Positions 44,200 through 54,625 of a stretch of 64,000 bases of DNA are shown here, piece after piece (the first letter of the stretch is position 1; each line of letters opens with the position of its first letter). The DNA comes from Spirodela intermedia (taxonomy: Eukaryota; Streptophyta; Magnoliopsida; Alismatales; Araceae): positions 1,830,501 through 1,894,500 of the forward strand of contig LR746275.1 in NCBI GenBank assembly GCA_902729315.2, read 5' to 3'. The position numbers and the translations under genes are program-made. The notes under the pieces were generated by a model that had not been told where the DNA came from, did no database searches, and saw nothing but the letters and a program-made list of their open reading frames with translations.

Positions 44200-46850
44200 G
44201 GAGTGGGGGACGCAGAGCAAGGCTGAGCTTCCTTCTCCAAGAAAAGGCGAGAAATATAAAAAAGGCGACTTTGTTTCCATTCGGTGTAAATTTTCTGAAC
44301 CAGAACAGAGAGAGAGAAAGGAAGAAGGTAGCTTGGTACAGCTCGTGTGAGAGAGAGAGAGAGAGAGGGAGGAGAGACGTGGTGTTGGTAGGGGCAACGT
44401 AGATGACCTCCCCACCGGCGGATCGGTGGGTCTCTATTACTGAGACGGAATGCTTTGTCGTACGCGTGGCAAATATTTATATAAAAACCCTTTTAAATTT
44501 TTATTATGACTAATAAGCACTCATCGCTGGAGTATTAGATCGCTGGGGAGCGAACAATAATGGCGACTCGAAAGTTGGCAGCTTTACTGGGGGCGGCCTA
44601 AGCGATGACGTGATACGATGTGCCTTGGAGCAGCGGACCGCTCCAGCGGACTTTTCCCGCCCAGACGGGCCTTGCCGTTGTTTACTTTCCCCGAGAAGGC
44701 GGCCGTGGTGGCCAGCAGGTCCAGACTTGGCGGGTTTCGATCTCGCCGGGAAGGAGCGAGGAGTTCGAGCGCGGGGGATGCGCCACCGCCCGATCCAAAG
44801 GAGGACGATCCAGGTAGCTCCACTTTGCATCGTCTTCTTCTAATTTGGTCCAGTGTTTGTTTGATTATGCTGTCATTGTAGTTGATCGCGCTTCGCCTTC
44901 TTCTAACTTGTTCCCGTGTTTGTTTGATTATGCTATCATTGGAGTTGATCGTGCATCGTCTTCGTCTAATTTGTTCCCGTGTTTGTTTGATTATGCTGTC
45001 ATTGGAGTTGATCGGCTGGGGTGGGAAGGTAGCGACCAGAAGGGGAGAGATGGGAGGATGGAGTGTTTGGGGGCCGGAAGGGAGGGTAGAGGATGAGGCT
45101 TATCCGCCGTTAACCGACTCGGTGTTGGTACAGCGGACAGGTCGGAGTTGTCTTCACGGCGTCGCCTTCTGGAAGGGCTCGGAAGCGGCAGAAGGCGCAT
45201 ACGAACAATACCACTCTCTACAGAATGTGGATAGGATGATGAGAATATCCAGATTTTTATCTGTGAATTCTTGAGGGATAAGCATGTGGTATTGTCACCA
45301 CGTCCGAGTCCAACAATCAACCATGAGTAAGAAGCGAGTTTTACTTGTCCAACTCGCAAAATCAAGTAGAAGTGAGCAATAACTGGGACTATAAATCTCG
45401 AGAGGATTTTTTTTCTCTAGAAATTGTCATTCATTAAAAAATATTTTCCGGATAAGCAATAACAGCCTCCATTCAACTGGATGTTCATGCGGCAGTCCAG
45501 GATGCTCGACATGTGTACTTTTGTCTGCTTAAGTTTAGAAATTCAGCCAGTGTTCTAAACACGACTTCAACACAAATTATAAATCCTTGATTTCCTGTGG
45601 AAGAGGGGATCAAAGGATCCAGATATTCTCCGTGACAGAGTGTTATAAGTGAATACTAGCTATAACTCCCCTGAATCAACTCAGTGGGTTGTCTACATTG
45701 AATGTTTTCTATGTCATCAATATTTAATATGGATGGTTATTGGCAAGCGATGGGGTGAGAGTGATTACAGGGGATTATCGAGTAGCTGTGGAAAGAATTC
45801 CCATAAATTGAATTGATTCCCATCGTCTCCAGCTTGAGGCTGTGCTTCTTTGACTCTTATTTGGGCTATGCCTGACATTATTTTTCTGTCTTGATCAAAT
45901 CTTAACCCCAAGTCCAAAAGATATATGCCACATCCGGCAGGCTCCCGGGGAGCCCATATTGGATGAGAGAAATTCGCGTATTATCCGTAAGTTTTTGTGT
46001 CTCTGTGGCAAGGAGGAGTGGATCATGATATCTGTTAGAGATAAGCTATTCATAGAAACAAAAGGCACCACCTGTTACCATCTCGACCTCTATCATTAAC
46101 CATTCTGGGTTCAGGCCAAGCGAACCAGGCCCTTACTAATCAGTGCTGTTCGATCTCTCTTCATCTGAACCAATATATGCCTGTATGTATGTATAGGCAT
46201 GCATATATATGTGCCTATATGTATGTATACGTATGCATATATATGCCTGTACGCATGTACCGATTATTGTATATATGCTTGTATGTCAAGTATTTATTGA
46301 AAGCCATCTTTGATTTCCTCTGGCGAATATGGCAAGTTTTCCCGACCTGATCAAATGGGTTAACCAGATGAGCTCTTAGGACACCAGTTACCTGCTGAGG
46401 ATGCCCTTACTATATATATTAGGGATCTCTGTTGGACAGTCAAGCTACTGGGTTTGGTTGGTCCGCCGCACGTTGAACACCCAACGCCAAAGATCACAAC
46501 TTTGTCGGAAAATTTAGATAGTCACAGCTCTCTTAGAGAGAATTACAGCTTAAACATGCAGACGAGATTCATACAGGAGACACCCACCCAGTGGTCGGTA
46601 GAACACAAATAAATACAACAAGGTCACTTTACATCTACTTTGGGCGGAGAAATGGGCAGAGAGGGAGACCTACCCACCTGCCGCCGGAATCGGACCCACC
46701 TGGTCCTCTCCGTCCACCAGGAAAATCAGTCTTCTCCGTCTTTGAAAAAATACCACGGATTGATCTGGTCTTGGAGGAGGAGGATGAGGATGAGGAGGAG
46801 AGGGAAACCAGAGACTGATCTAATCAATTTAGGGCTGTTTCTAGCTACTG
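44200..46850. other. Intergenic between FAF-like and PNRC-like genes
   Basis: Apart from the 63-bp repeat, a GA tract (44349-44367) and a TATG/TATA-rich stretch (about 46172-46287, with two ~45-bp half-copies of ATATATGCCTGTATGTATGT), nothing was recognised. A GC-rich exon-like stretch at 44600-44815 ends in CCAG|GTAGCT and could be a noncoding first exon, without further support. Confidence 0.4.
44826..45013. repeat. 63-bp tandem repeat, three copies
   Basis: GTTGATC recurs at 44881, 44944 and 45007, exactly 63 bases apart, and each is preceded by a similar TTGTTCCCGTGTTTGTTTGA...GCTGTCATTG block. Because 63 is a multiple of three, the frame stays open and would encode a 21-residue repeat (VDRASPSSNLFPCLFDYAVI plus G). 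No surrounding gene was recognised. Confidence 0.85.
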
Positions 46851-47354
46851 TTACTGATCCAGGCGGAGGAGCCGCCTCAGATCCCTGGTGGCGGCGTCCG
46901 GCTTCTTGGAGGGGAACGTCGGCAGGGGGAGGGCCCTCGGCGACGGCGACGCCGAGAACGCCGGCCCGGCGTAGGTTTCCCCGCGCCGCCGGTGCTCCGC
47001 CGTGCCCACCAGGCGGATCTGCCTCGGAACGACGGCGGGCTCCGGGCCCAGCCTCCCTGTGCCGAAGACCATCAGATCGCCGCCGCCCGCCGACGAGAGG
47101 ATTCCTGGCTTCTTCTCTTCCTTCCCCCCGACCTTCGAGTCGAGGGAACCTCCCCGCCGGAGCGGCGCCGCCGCGACAGCTGGCTCCCTTCGCTTCCTCT
47201 GATCCGGCTTCCGCCGCGGCCGAGGGTTAGCGCTGGAGCCACCGCCGGTGGCCCGCTTCCTGTGGGGGAAGAGCGCCGCCGCTGCCGGTGAAGCGTCGAA
47301 ACCCAGGCGCTGGTTGCTGAGCACATCGTAGGGGATCAAGACCTCCGTCCCCAT
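46851..47354 (-). CDS. PNRC-like short proline-motif protein
   Basis: Single exon, 167 residues, starting MGTEVLIPYDVLSNQRLGF. It is basic and largely disordered. It carries the signatures of a plant family annotated as proline-rich nuclear receptor coactivator-like: LRRGGSLDSK, DLMVFGTGRLGPEPAVVPRQ, the motif SPSPRALPLPTF (about 136-147), and the invariant C-terminal ATRDLRRLLRLD. In animals and yeast the PNRC/Edc-type short proline motif recruits decapping factors; a role in mRNA decay here is inference. No introns. A TATAAAAA box lies about 206 bases upstream (47560-47567). Confidence 0.82.
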   Translation of the reverse strand: MGTEVLIPYDVLSNQRLGFDASPAAAALFPHRKRATGGGSSANPRPRRKPDQRKRREPAVAAAPLRRGGSLDSKVGGKEEKKPGILSSAGGGDLMVFGTGRLGPEPAVVPRQIRLVGTAEHRRRGETYAGPAFSASPSPRALPLPTFPSKKPDAATRDLRRLLRLDQ

Positions 47355-47559
47355 GGCGCCGCTGTAGCAATTGTAGAGGACTTTAGCCTTCTTTGCGACC
47401 AGAGACGCCGAGGGGACCTTTTATGAGAGAGAGAGAGAGGGTGGGGGGGAACTTCGTCTCGTCCTTCCTCAATCAGGGAGGGTCGCATCAGGGCGGCGCT
47501 CCATTTTGCTCGTCTGGTTCCTCCCCCTTTGGGTAGGAAGGAGAGAAGGGTGACGGCGA

Positions 47560-47567
47560 TTTTTATA
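47560..47567 (-). promoter_or_regulatory. TATA box of the PNRC-like gene
   Basis: TATAAAAA on the minus strand about 206 bases upstream of the start codon, next to a GC-rich leader containing a GA tract near 47426. Confidence 0.5.
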
Positions 47568-47866
47568 ATTTTTTTATCTCATTCTTCCGGTGGGTGTTGG
47601 ATCTGGTAGTGGTGGTCCTTGCGGGTTTGCGGGGGCATCCTTTGGATGAGGACGCCGGCGTCAATTCCCCCGGGCCCCACCTGCCGACGGACGGCCACCC
47701 GTGGCCGAGATATGCAAGCTACGGTGAGCTGTCCGCCGTCAAGGAGCGTCGGGGGGCGTTCAACGCCCGGCCGTGTGATATTAATTGATGTTCAGTGATG
47801 ACGACGGGGGCTCGCCGTCGGCAACAGAGACGGCGTGCAGACGCCGTCACCTAACGGAGGTAGAGT

Positions 47867-49636
47867 CTGGGCGGGGGGGGTCAGATTTATTTTCCATGTT
47901 TGAGATGAAATATCTGTCAACAATAGTACTAAGTTTGAAAATTGCCAATAATTATTGTGCTTTTTGGGGGTTGAAATTCCTCGTCCATTCGTCGTCAAGC
48001 TGTTCTTCTAGAACGGTTCTGTCTCTTCTGTGGAGAAGATCCTTTCGGTCCTGTGTGCTAGTAACGCAGGAGGTTCTAGAGCCAGGCTTAAAGATAGCAG
48101 AGGGGCTGATGCTGCCGCCGCCTCTGCACCATGATCACCATTGATTTCCATGACCTGGTTGCATGCCCCAAGAAAGCTGTGATCTTTCTGTGTTGAAAGA
48201 AGGCTTTCTCAATTAGGGAAGCTAGATCAGGAGGCGTCTGTAGGTAGGAGGGGAAAATAGGAGATCTCAGGACTATGGACTTGGCGATCTTGAAGCCTAG
48301 AGGCATTGATGCACTTCTTTGAGTTTAGATCAGTATGGAGCGAGCAGCTGAGAATCTCCTCGTGTCTCTAGCAATGTAGGTCAACCATGTCATCAACACC
48401 AGTCACCATTCACATCAGCATCCGAATTTAAGGGCTTAATCAATATATTCAGCCTTTGAAAGGCTTTCCCTCCTTTAATTGTTGGTTTTTTTCTGAGATG
48501 ACGCCCAAGAACCAAGCATCTAAGTCGTAGTCAAGCATCTCAGGATGGTTTGCTGGAAGTTGACTCGTGTTGGTGCAGCGATTCAACTTCCTTGATAGAT
48601 TATCTTCAACTGATCCAGCTTTCGTTCTGGAGATTGAAGGGTACTAACTAAGACTATCTTGGTAAACATTCATAGGTTTTAGCTTGTCAATCGATTTTCT
48701 GATTGCATGTTCCTCCTCCCGACAGCGTCCCCGTCTGATCTCAGAAAGGGTTCTCAACAAGGCCTCTATGCCGCATGGGGCAGTGGTAGTAACCCCAGAT
48801 TTCCAGGCCGGGCCTTGTGAAAGCCTCAATCTGGTTAGAGCTAGAAACCCTGATTCCCTGTCAATCCAGGACAACAACAAGAAAGAAGTAAGAAGAGAGA
48901 ACTCAGCTTAAGCCCTGTGTTCAAGGTTCTTCCCTTGCGTAGCATAGAGACTATGGCAGACTAAACATAGCGGAAGGTGGCAGGTTGGCCCTCTTGCAAC
49001 CGTTGACCTAGGTCGTATCTCTCTCTCTCTCTCTCGATGCTCGCCTCTTCACTTATGCCACGAAAATTCCTAAATTCTGACACAAACTCATTCCCGATCG
49101 TACACAAGGTTATAAAAATCCGATGGAAATCACAAGAGAGGGATTTAGGGATCCATTGCGAGCTGCTTATGGTGGCTCAGGTCATTCAGATGCCCAGCAG
49201 CGTTGACCTCGCCGGCGTCCCAGAGCTCCTCCGAGAAGGTCCGGCGGAGCAGTGGCCTCTGCCGCAGTCTCAGGCCCTCCTCCGGCCCTTCATCTCCGCC
49301 GCCGAGTAGCTTCGCCACCTGCATTTCACCCCTCCAAATTTCAGTCTCTCTCTCTCTCTCTCTCTCTCTGTTTTCTCTCTCTCCTCCGGCGGGCTCACCT
49401 CGCTCATCTTTGGGCGGCGAATGGAGGACTGCTGTATGCAGAGCGACGCTACCAAGACGGCGCGCCGGAGCTCGCCGCCGTGGACGGCGGCGCCGATGGC
49501 GGGATCCACCAGCGCCCGCACGTCGTTCTTCTCCAACAGCGGCCTGGCCCACATGACCAAGCTCCGCCGTGTGGCGTCCAGCGCCCGCCGCCCCGTGATG
49601 AGCTCCAGCAGCAGCACACCGAAGGCGTAGACGTCC
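47867..49636 (-). repeat. Left arm of a large inverted repeat
   Basis: Matches the reverse complement of 52074-53842. Paired coordinates sum to 101710 from the kinase exons out to at least 48644/53066, so there is no net indel there. Further out the sum drops by one. The arm covers the last two exons of the RLCK-VI gene and about 1.2 kb of downstream DNA. Kinase-proximal sequence looks identical between arms. The distal part has several percent differences. Confidence 0.95.
48088..48306 (-). other. Short open frame conserved in both arms of the inverted repeat
   Basis: An ATG-initiated frame of 72 codons starts MPLGFKIAKSIVLRSPIFPS. The right arm has the matching frame at 53403-53612 (69 codons, MPLGFKIAESTVLRS). 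The two differ at four or more residues. I do not recognise the product and cannot say it is a gene; it could be part of the kinase 3' UTR or an old transposon piece. Confidence 0.25.
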
Positions 49637-50128
49637 GTCTTCTCGTTCACTATCCCGTGCATGGAGTACTCCGGCGCCAGATACCTGCAGCAAATCCCAC
49701 ACCAGCAACGCCGTCAGCGCCGCCGCACGCGGCGGAGCAGGATGGTGGCGCCGCCGCCGCCTACCCGAATGTGCCCTCTAAGGTGGAGACGGTGTGGTGG
49801 GTCCATTGGTCCGGCAGCCACTTGGCAAGCCCAAAGTCACAGATCTGTGTCGCCGGAGACGATGATTAGAAGCTCGCCAGAGGCGGAGGAAGAAGAGGAG
49901 ATTCTTATACCTGCGCCTCGAAGTCGTCGGAGAGGAGAATATTGGCGGCCTTGATGTCCCGGTGGATGATCCTCCTCTGACATCTCTCATGGAGGTACTC
50001 CATCCCCATCGCCGTCCCCACCGCCACCTTGTACCTCACCCCCCAGCCCAGCTTCTCCTTGGAGCTTCCTTCTTCCGGCAACCAGGAGGAGTTGGACAGA
50101 GAACCAGTGGAGAGAGAAAGAGAGAACC

Positions 50129-50177
<49 letters not shown>

Positions 50178-50870
50178 ACCGGAGTTGCAGTAGAGGAAGG
50201 AGGCGAGGCTACCGTAGGGTGAGAGCTGGAGTACGATGTGCATGCCTCCGTCGACGCCGAAACCGAGGAGCTTGGCGACGTTGGGGTGGTTAGTGTGGAC
50301 GATGATGCCCAGCTCGGAGAGAAAGTTGCCGACGATTTCCTCCGGCGAGCCGCGGGTCAACTTCTTGACGGCGACCAGCCGGCCGTCCGGCAGCCGCCCC
50401 CTGTACACCTCCGCGTACCCGCCCTTCCCGATCAGATTCTCTGATGATGACGATGTCAAACACCAGTGACACCGGAGGTCAACATTTCTTTTTTGGGAAA
50501 CTAATTGGTTTAGTCAAGTAATGGCTAAGAATAACGTCAACCCATATTGCTATTTTTGGATAGATGGGATCGAATGGGTTGACATGGGACCTGGTTTGAA
50601 GTTGTCGGTGGCGTGCTGGAGCTCGGAGAAGGAGAAGCTCTTCCAGGAGGGCTTGAAGAGGCAGAAGTCAACGTCGGCGGGGATGCTTGCGGCGGCGGAT
50701 GAATCCTTGATTTCCTTGCCGGATAGCCATCGCGGGAGCTTGGGGACGACGCCGACTGGGGGGAAGGTCGCCAGCCGCTGCATTGACTTTTGCCGCCAGT
50801 GGCGGAGGAAGCCCCGCCACTGCGACGACGGCGTCGTCATCTCCGGCACCTGCGAGGAGGTGCTGTCCAT
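49145..50870 (-). CDS. Receptor-like cytoplasmic kinase, class VI
   Basis: Six exons on the minus strand: 50870-50591, 50440-50180, 50068-49911, 49844-49765, 49684-49399, 49318-49145; 412 residues from the first ATG of the conserved exon. The N-terminal [17 protein letters not shown] and [17 protein letters not shown] are family marks. The kinase domain has [12 protein letters not shown], Lys119 (VAVKK), HRD at 216-218 ([13 protein letters not shown]), DFG at 236-238, GTFGYLAPEY and SIRRPKMSE. All catalytic residues are present, so it should be active. The C-terminal tail has [11 protein letters not shown]. Class VI RLCKs lack receptor domains, and some (RBK1/RBK2) bind ROP GTPases. The open frame continues upstream to an acceptor at 50963-50965, so a 5' exon may exist. 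The 50069-50179 intron is in frame. The last two exons lie in the inverted repeat. Confidence 0.88.
50069..50179 (-). other. In-frame intron of the RLCK gene containing a GA/CT microsatellite
   Basis: 111 bases, a multiple of three, with no stop in the kinase frame. Retention would add 37 residues, mostly a Ser-Leu repeat from the (CT)n tract at 50132-50173, then [20 protein letters not shown]. The donor (CG|GTAATC) is good. The only frame-compatible acceptors end in AAG rather than CAG. Confidence 0.6.
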
Positions 50871-52073
50871 CGAAAAGCTCGTCTCCGAGTCCGTCTCGGC
50901 TGCTATCGCCCCCGCCGGAGAGGCCTCCCTCGTCTCCTCCCCCACTTCAAAAGGTCTCAACTCTGCTCGGAGGTAGAAGAAGGGGAAGAACAAGAAGAAC
51001 AAGAAGGAGAGGAGTTACGGAGGGGAGCAAGGTAGACAAGGGGTGTGGGGAATGACGATGACACACCGTCGCCGGAGCCGGAGAAGAGAACCGGCGGGTC
51101 ATCCCCTCCTCTCGCCGGAGTTCTGCCCGAGACCTTGCTGCTCACGTTACCATTACTGAACCACGGAAGAAATCTCCATGAGGAAGAACAAAAAAGAATC
51201 AATGGAAGGAAGATAATGAGGAAATGATTTGGAGAAGACGGGGATTCAAGACCAGACGAGGAAATTCCACGGAGAATCAGGAGGAGAAATAGAAGGAATC
51301 GTATAACCCAGAAAGAAAAATCATCGGCGCGCAGGCAGGATCACAGAGCATCATTAAAAAAAACGCCGGATGCCCAGGAGTGAGAAAGGCGGTAGATAAA
51401 GAAACGAGCAAGAGAAAGAGAGAGAGAGGTACCGAGAAGTGGGAGAATAAGCCTGTTCGAGCTCCTTCATGGGTTTCCGCTAGGGCAGTGGAATTGCCGA
51501 TGGCTCCAAGAGCACCATCAAGAAAATCTGTTCCTCCCTCTCTTCATCCTCTTCGTTGGCCGCCGGCCTTCTGTTGGGCTCCCTGTCGCCTCTTCCTCTC
51601 CCCTGCGACCGCAGTCTCCCCCCTTCGCCTTTGAAACTACTCTTCTCTCTTCCCTTCCATTCCCCACCGAACGAATGGAAGGGAAGAGAGAGATAGGACC
51701 CTAGAGAGAGAGAGAGGATATCCCGCAAGTTGAGGGGAGCCACCACAGGAGGTTGCTGCTCCAGCGAAGCCGATTCCTCCTCCCGTCCTTTGGCCCTCTC
51801 TCGCAACGCCGAGGTCGGAGAAGGAGATTCCTGTATCTATCCTGACGAGGGCTCCATCCTGACACTTCCCGTCACCGGACGCCGGCGAACGGTGGGCTGA
51901 ATCAACACGAAATAGTCACCGGCGCAAATATAAGAACCACAAGAGAACGAACTCCGCCGTTCAGGCGTCGCCGTCGGTAGTCGGGGGAGATCACCTCCTT
52001 TCCTTCTGATCGATCTTCGTCCTGATTAAACAAGATGCAAATATCTTATCTGCTCCGATAAGGACGAAGATAA
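50871..52073. other. RLCK 5' region and inverted-repeat spacer edge
   Basis: Purine/pyrimidine-rich DNA holding the probable upstream exon(s) and promoter of the kinase. It contains a perfect fold-back at 51644-51691 and a second, imperfect one at the junction with the right arm (about 52014-52072). No independent gene was recognised. Confidence 0.5.
51644..51691. repeat. Perfect 19-bp fold-back with 10-base loop
   Basis: TCTCTCTTCCCTTCCATTC at 51644-51662 and its exact reverse complement at 51673-51691, separated by CCCACCGAAC. It lies upstream of the RLCK gene. Confidence 0.9.
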
Positions 52074-52565
52074 GGACGTCTACGCCTTCGGTGTGCTGCT
52101 GCTGGAGCTCATCACGGGGCGGCGGGCGCTGGACGCCACACGGCGGAGCTTGGTCATGTGGGCCAGGCCGCTGTTGGAGAAGAACGACGTGCGGGCGCTG
52201 GTGGATCCCGCCATCGGCGCCGCCGTCCACGGCGGCGAGCTCCGGCGCGCCGTCTTGGTAGCGTCGCTCTGCATACAGCAGTCCTCCATTCGCCGCCCAA
52301 AGATGAGCGAGGTGAGCCCGCCGGAGGAGAGAGAGAAAACAGAGAGAGAGAGAGAGAGAGAGAGACTGAAATTTGGAGGGGTGAAATGCAGGTGGCGAAG
52401 CTACTCGGCGGCGGAGATGAAGGGCCGGAGGAGGGCCTGAGACTGCGGCAGAGGCCACTGCTCCGCCGGACCTTCTCGGAGGAGCTCTGGGACGCCGGCG
52501 AGGTCAACGCTGCTGGGCATCTGAATGACCTGAGCCACCATAAGCAGCTCGCAATGGATCCCTAA
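52074..52565 (+). pseudogene. Truncated RLCK-VI copy (3' exons only)
   Basis: An inverted copy of the end of the neighbouring kinase. It starts abruptly inside exon 5 ([17 protein letters not shown]), keeps the donor at 52312, the intron and the last exon (52392-52565), and ends at the same stop. Encoded residues match the parent exactly where both exist. The ATP-binding lobe, HRD and DFG are missing, so no active kinase can be made. There is no promoter or start exon in front of it. Confidence 0.92.
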
Positions 52566-53842
52566 ATCCCTCTCTTGTGATTTCCATCGGATTTTTATAA
52601 CCTTGTGTACGATCGGGAATGAGTTTGTGTCAGAATTTAGGAATTTTCGTGGCATAAGTGAAGAGGCGAGCATCGAGAGAGAGAGAGAGAGATACGACCT
52701 AGGTCAACGGTTGCAAGAGGGCCAACCTGCCACCTTCCGCTATGTTTAGTCTGCCATAGTCTCTATGCTACGCAAGGGAAGAACCTTGAACACAGGGCTT
52801 AAGCTGAGTTCTCTCTTCTTACTTCTTTCTTGTTGTTGTCCTGGATTGACAGGGAATCAGGGTTTCTAGCTCTAACCAGATTGAGGCTTTCACAAGGCCC
52901 GGCCTGGAAATCTGGGGTTACTACGACTGCCCCATGCGGCATAGTGGCCTTGTTGAGAACCCTTTCTGAGATCAGACGGGGACGCTGTCGGGAGGAGGAA
53001 CATGCAATCAGAAAATCGATTGACAAGCTAAAACCCATGAATGTTTACCAAGATAGTCTTTGTTAGTACCCTTCAATCTCCAGAACGAAAGCTGGATCAG
53101 TTGAAGATAATCTATCAAGAAAGTTGAATCGCTGCACCAACACGAGTCAACTTCCAGCAAACCATCCTGAGGTGCTTGACTACGACTTAGATGCTTGGTT
53201 CTTGGGAGTCATCTCAGAAAAAAACCAACAATTAAAGGACGGAAAGCCTTCAAAGGCTGAATATATTGATTAAGCCCTTAAACTCGGATGCTGATGTGAA
53301 TGGTGACTGGTGTTGATGACATGGTTGACCTACATTATTAGAGACACGAGGAGATTCTCAACTCCTCGCTCCATACTGATCTAAACTCAAAGAAGTGCAT
53401 CAATGCCTCTGGGCTTCAAGATCGCCGAGTCCACCGTCCTGAGATCTCCTATTTTCCCCTCCTACCTGCAGACGCCTCCTGATCTAGCTTCCCCAATTGG
53501 GAAAGCCTTCTTTCAACACAGAAAGATCACAGCTTTCTTGGGGCATGCAACCAGGTCATGGAAATCAATGGTGATCATGGTGCAGAGGCGGCGGCAGCAT
53601 CAGCCCCTCTGATATCTTTAAGCCTGGCTCTAGAACCTCCTGCGTTACTAGCACACAGGACCGAAAGGATCTTCTCCACAGAAGAGACAGAACCGTTCTA
53701 GAAGAACAGCTTTAAGAGGAATGGACGAGGAATTTCAACCCCCAAAAAGCACAATAAATATTGGCAATTTTCAAACTTAGTACTATTGTTGACAGATATT
53801 TCATCTCAAACATGGAAAATAAATCTAACCCCTCCGCCCTCT
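52074..53842 (+). repeat. Right arm of a large inverted repeat
   Basis: Reverse-complement partner of 47867-49636. Similarity starts sharply at GGACGTCTACGCC (52074) and fades near 53842 at the C-rich stretch AACCCCTCCGCCCT. Includes the kinase fragment and the ~70-codon open frame at 53403-53612. Confidence 0.95.
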
Positions 53843-54473
53843 AGACTAACCCACAAGTGGGGTGTGCTTGAATCATCATCATCTGCTCTTTTGTTTTACC
53901 AAAGATGGCCATCATGAATGATTAATCCCCTTTCATAGTGGTTAATGTAGTCACATTGAAAAAAAATTATCTCTTGATCTGAAAAATTAGACTCGGATAG
54001 TTCACAAGGATAGAGTACCCCTTCCCTATTAATGGCTTGATAACGTCAACTGCACCCACCTAATTTCTTTTAGCCCGAAATGAATAATCTTAGAACAAAA
54101 ATTATGTCAACGGTCTAATTTAAATACTCAATAAATGTGGAGTAATAAGCCCTTTAGTCTACATCATTGATATATATTATAGTACTGAATATATTCATTG
54201 ATATCTATTATAATATTGTATATATTCATTAGCATAGACATTGACCTATACTTGTTAAGGCTTCCGACAAAAGTAAGTCAAATACCATCAACTAGTCATT
54301 CATATGCTGCTGAAAAATTATCTACTTTAATAAATACTATAACAATAGACTGTATTCAACAACTATTTAATTCTCAATTAAAATACTTTTTCTATATTTT
54401 TAACTAAATCATATATTTTTAATTAATCATTAACTAAATAAGTTTTATTAGGTGAGTTTTCAATCTTAGAAAC
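53843..54473. other. AT-rich intergenic, no gene recognised
   Basis: Contains two ~34-bp imperfect copies of CATTGATATATATTATAGTA near 54165-54230. Nothing else stands out before the copia element. Confidence 0.5.
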
Positions 54474-54523
54474 TATGAATGGTAAATCCAATGTATTAAA
54501 ATAGAGGTTACAAGCCTTTATTT

Positions 54524-54571
<48 letters not shown>

Positions 54572-54625
54572 AAGCCCTCTAATAAGCTCTGATCTATTAA
54601 ACCCTCTAATGGGCTATATCTAACA
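54474..54625 (-). repeat. 3' LTR of the copia element
   Basis: Starts TGTTAGATATAGCCC right after the polypurine tract. Contains a (GA)n tract (54534-54568) and ends ACCATTCATA. It aligns with the 5' LTR but has an extra ~30 bases (TTTAATAGATCAGAGCTTAT) duplicated near its start. Confidence 0.85.

Noticed and set aside
48644-48880. 78-codon minus-strand frame conserved in both inverted-repeat arms
   Set aside because: Conservation follows from recent duplication. It starts at TTG and has no recognisable motif.
51480-51806. 108-codon minus-strand frame upstream of the kinase
   Set aside because: Highly charged, low-complexity translation of purine-rich DNA with no link to the kinase frame; more likely leader or promoter.
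51991-52458. 155-codon minus-strand frame in the right arm
   Set aside because: Shadow of the duplicated kinase exon. The same frame occurs opposite the parent exon in the left arm.
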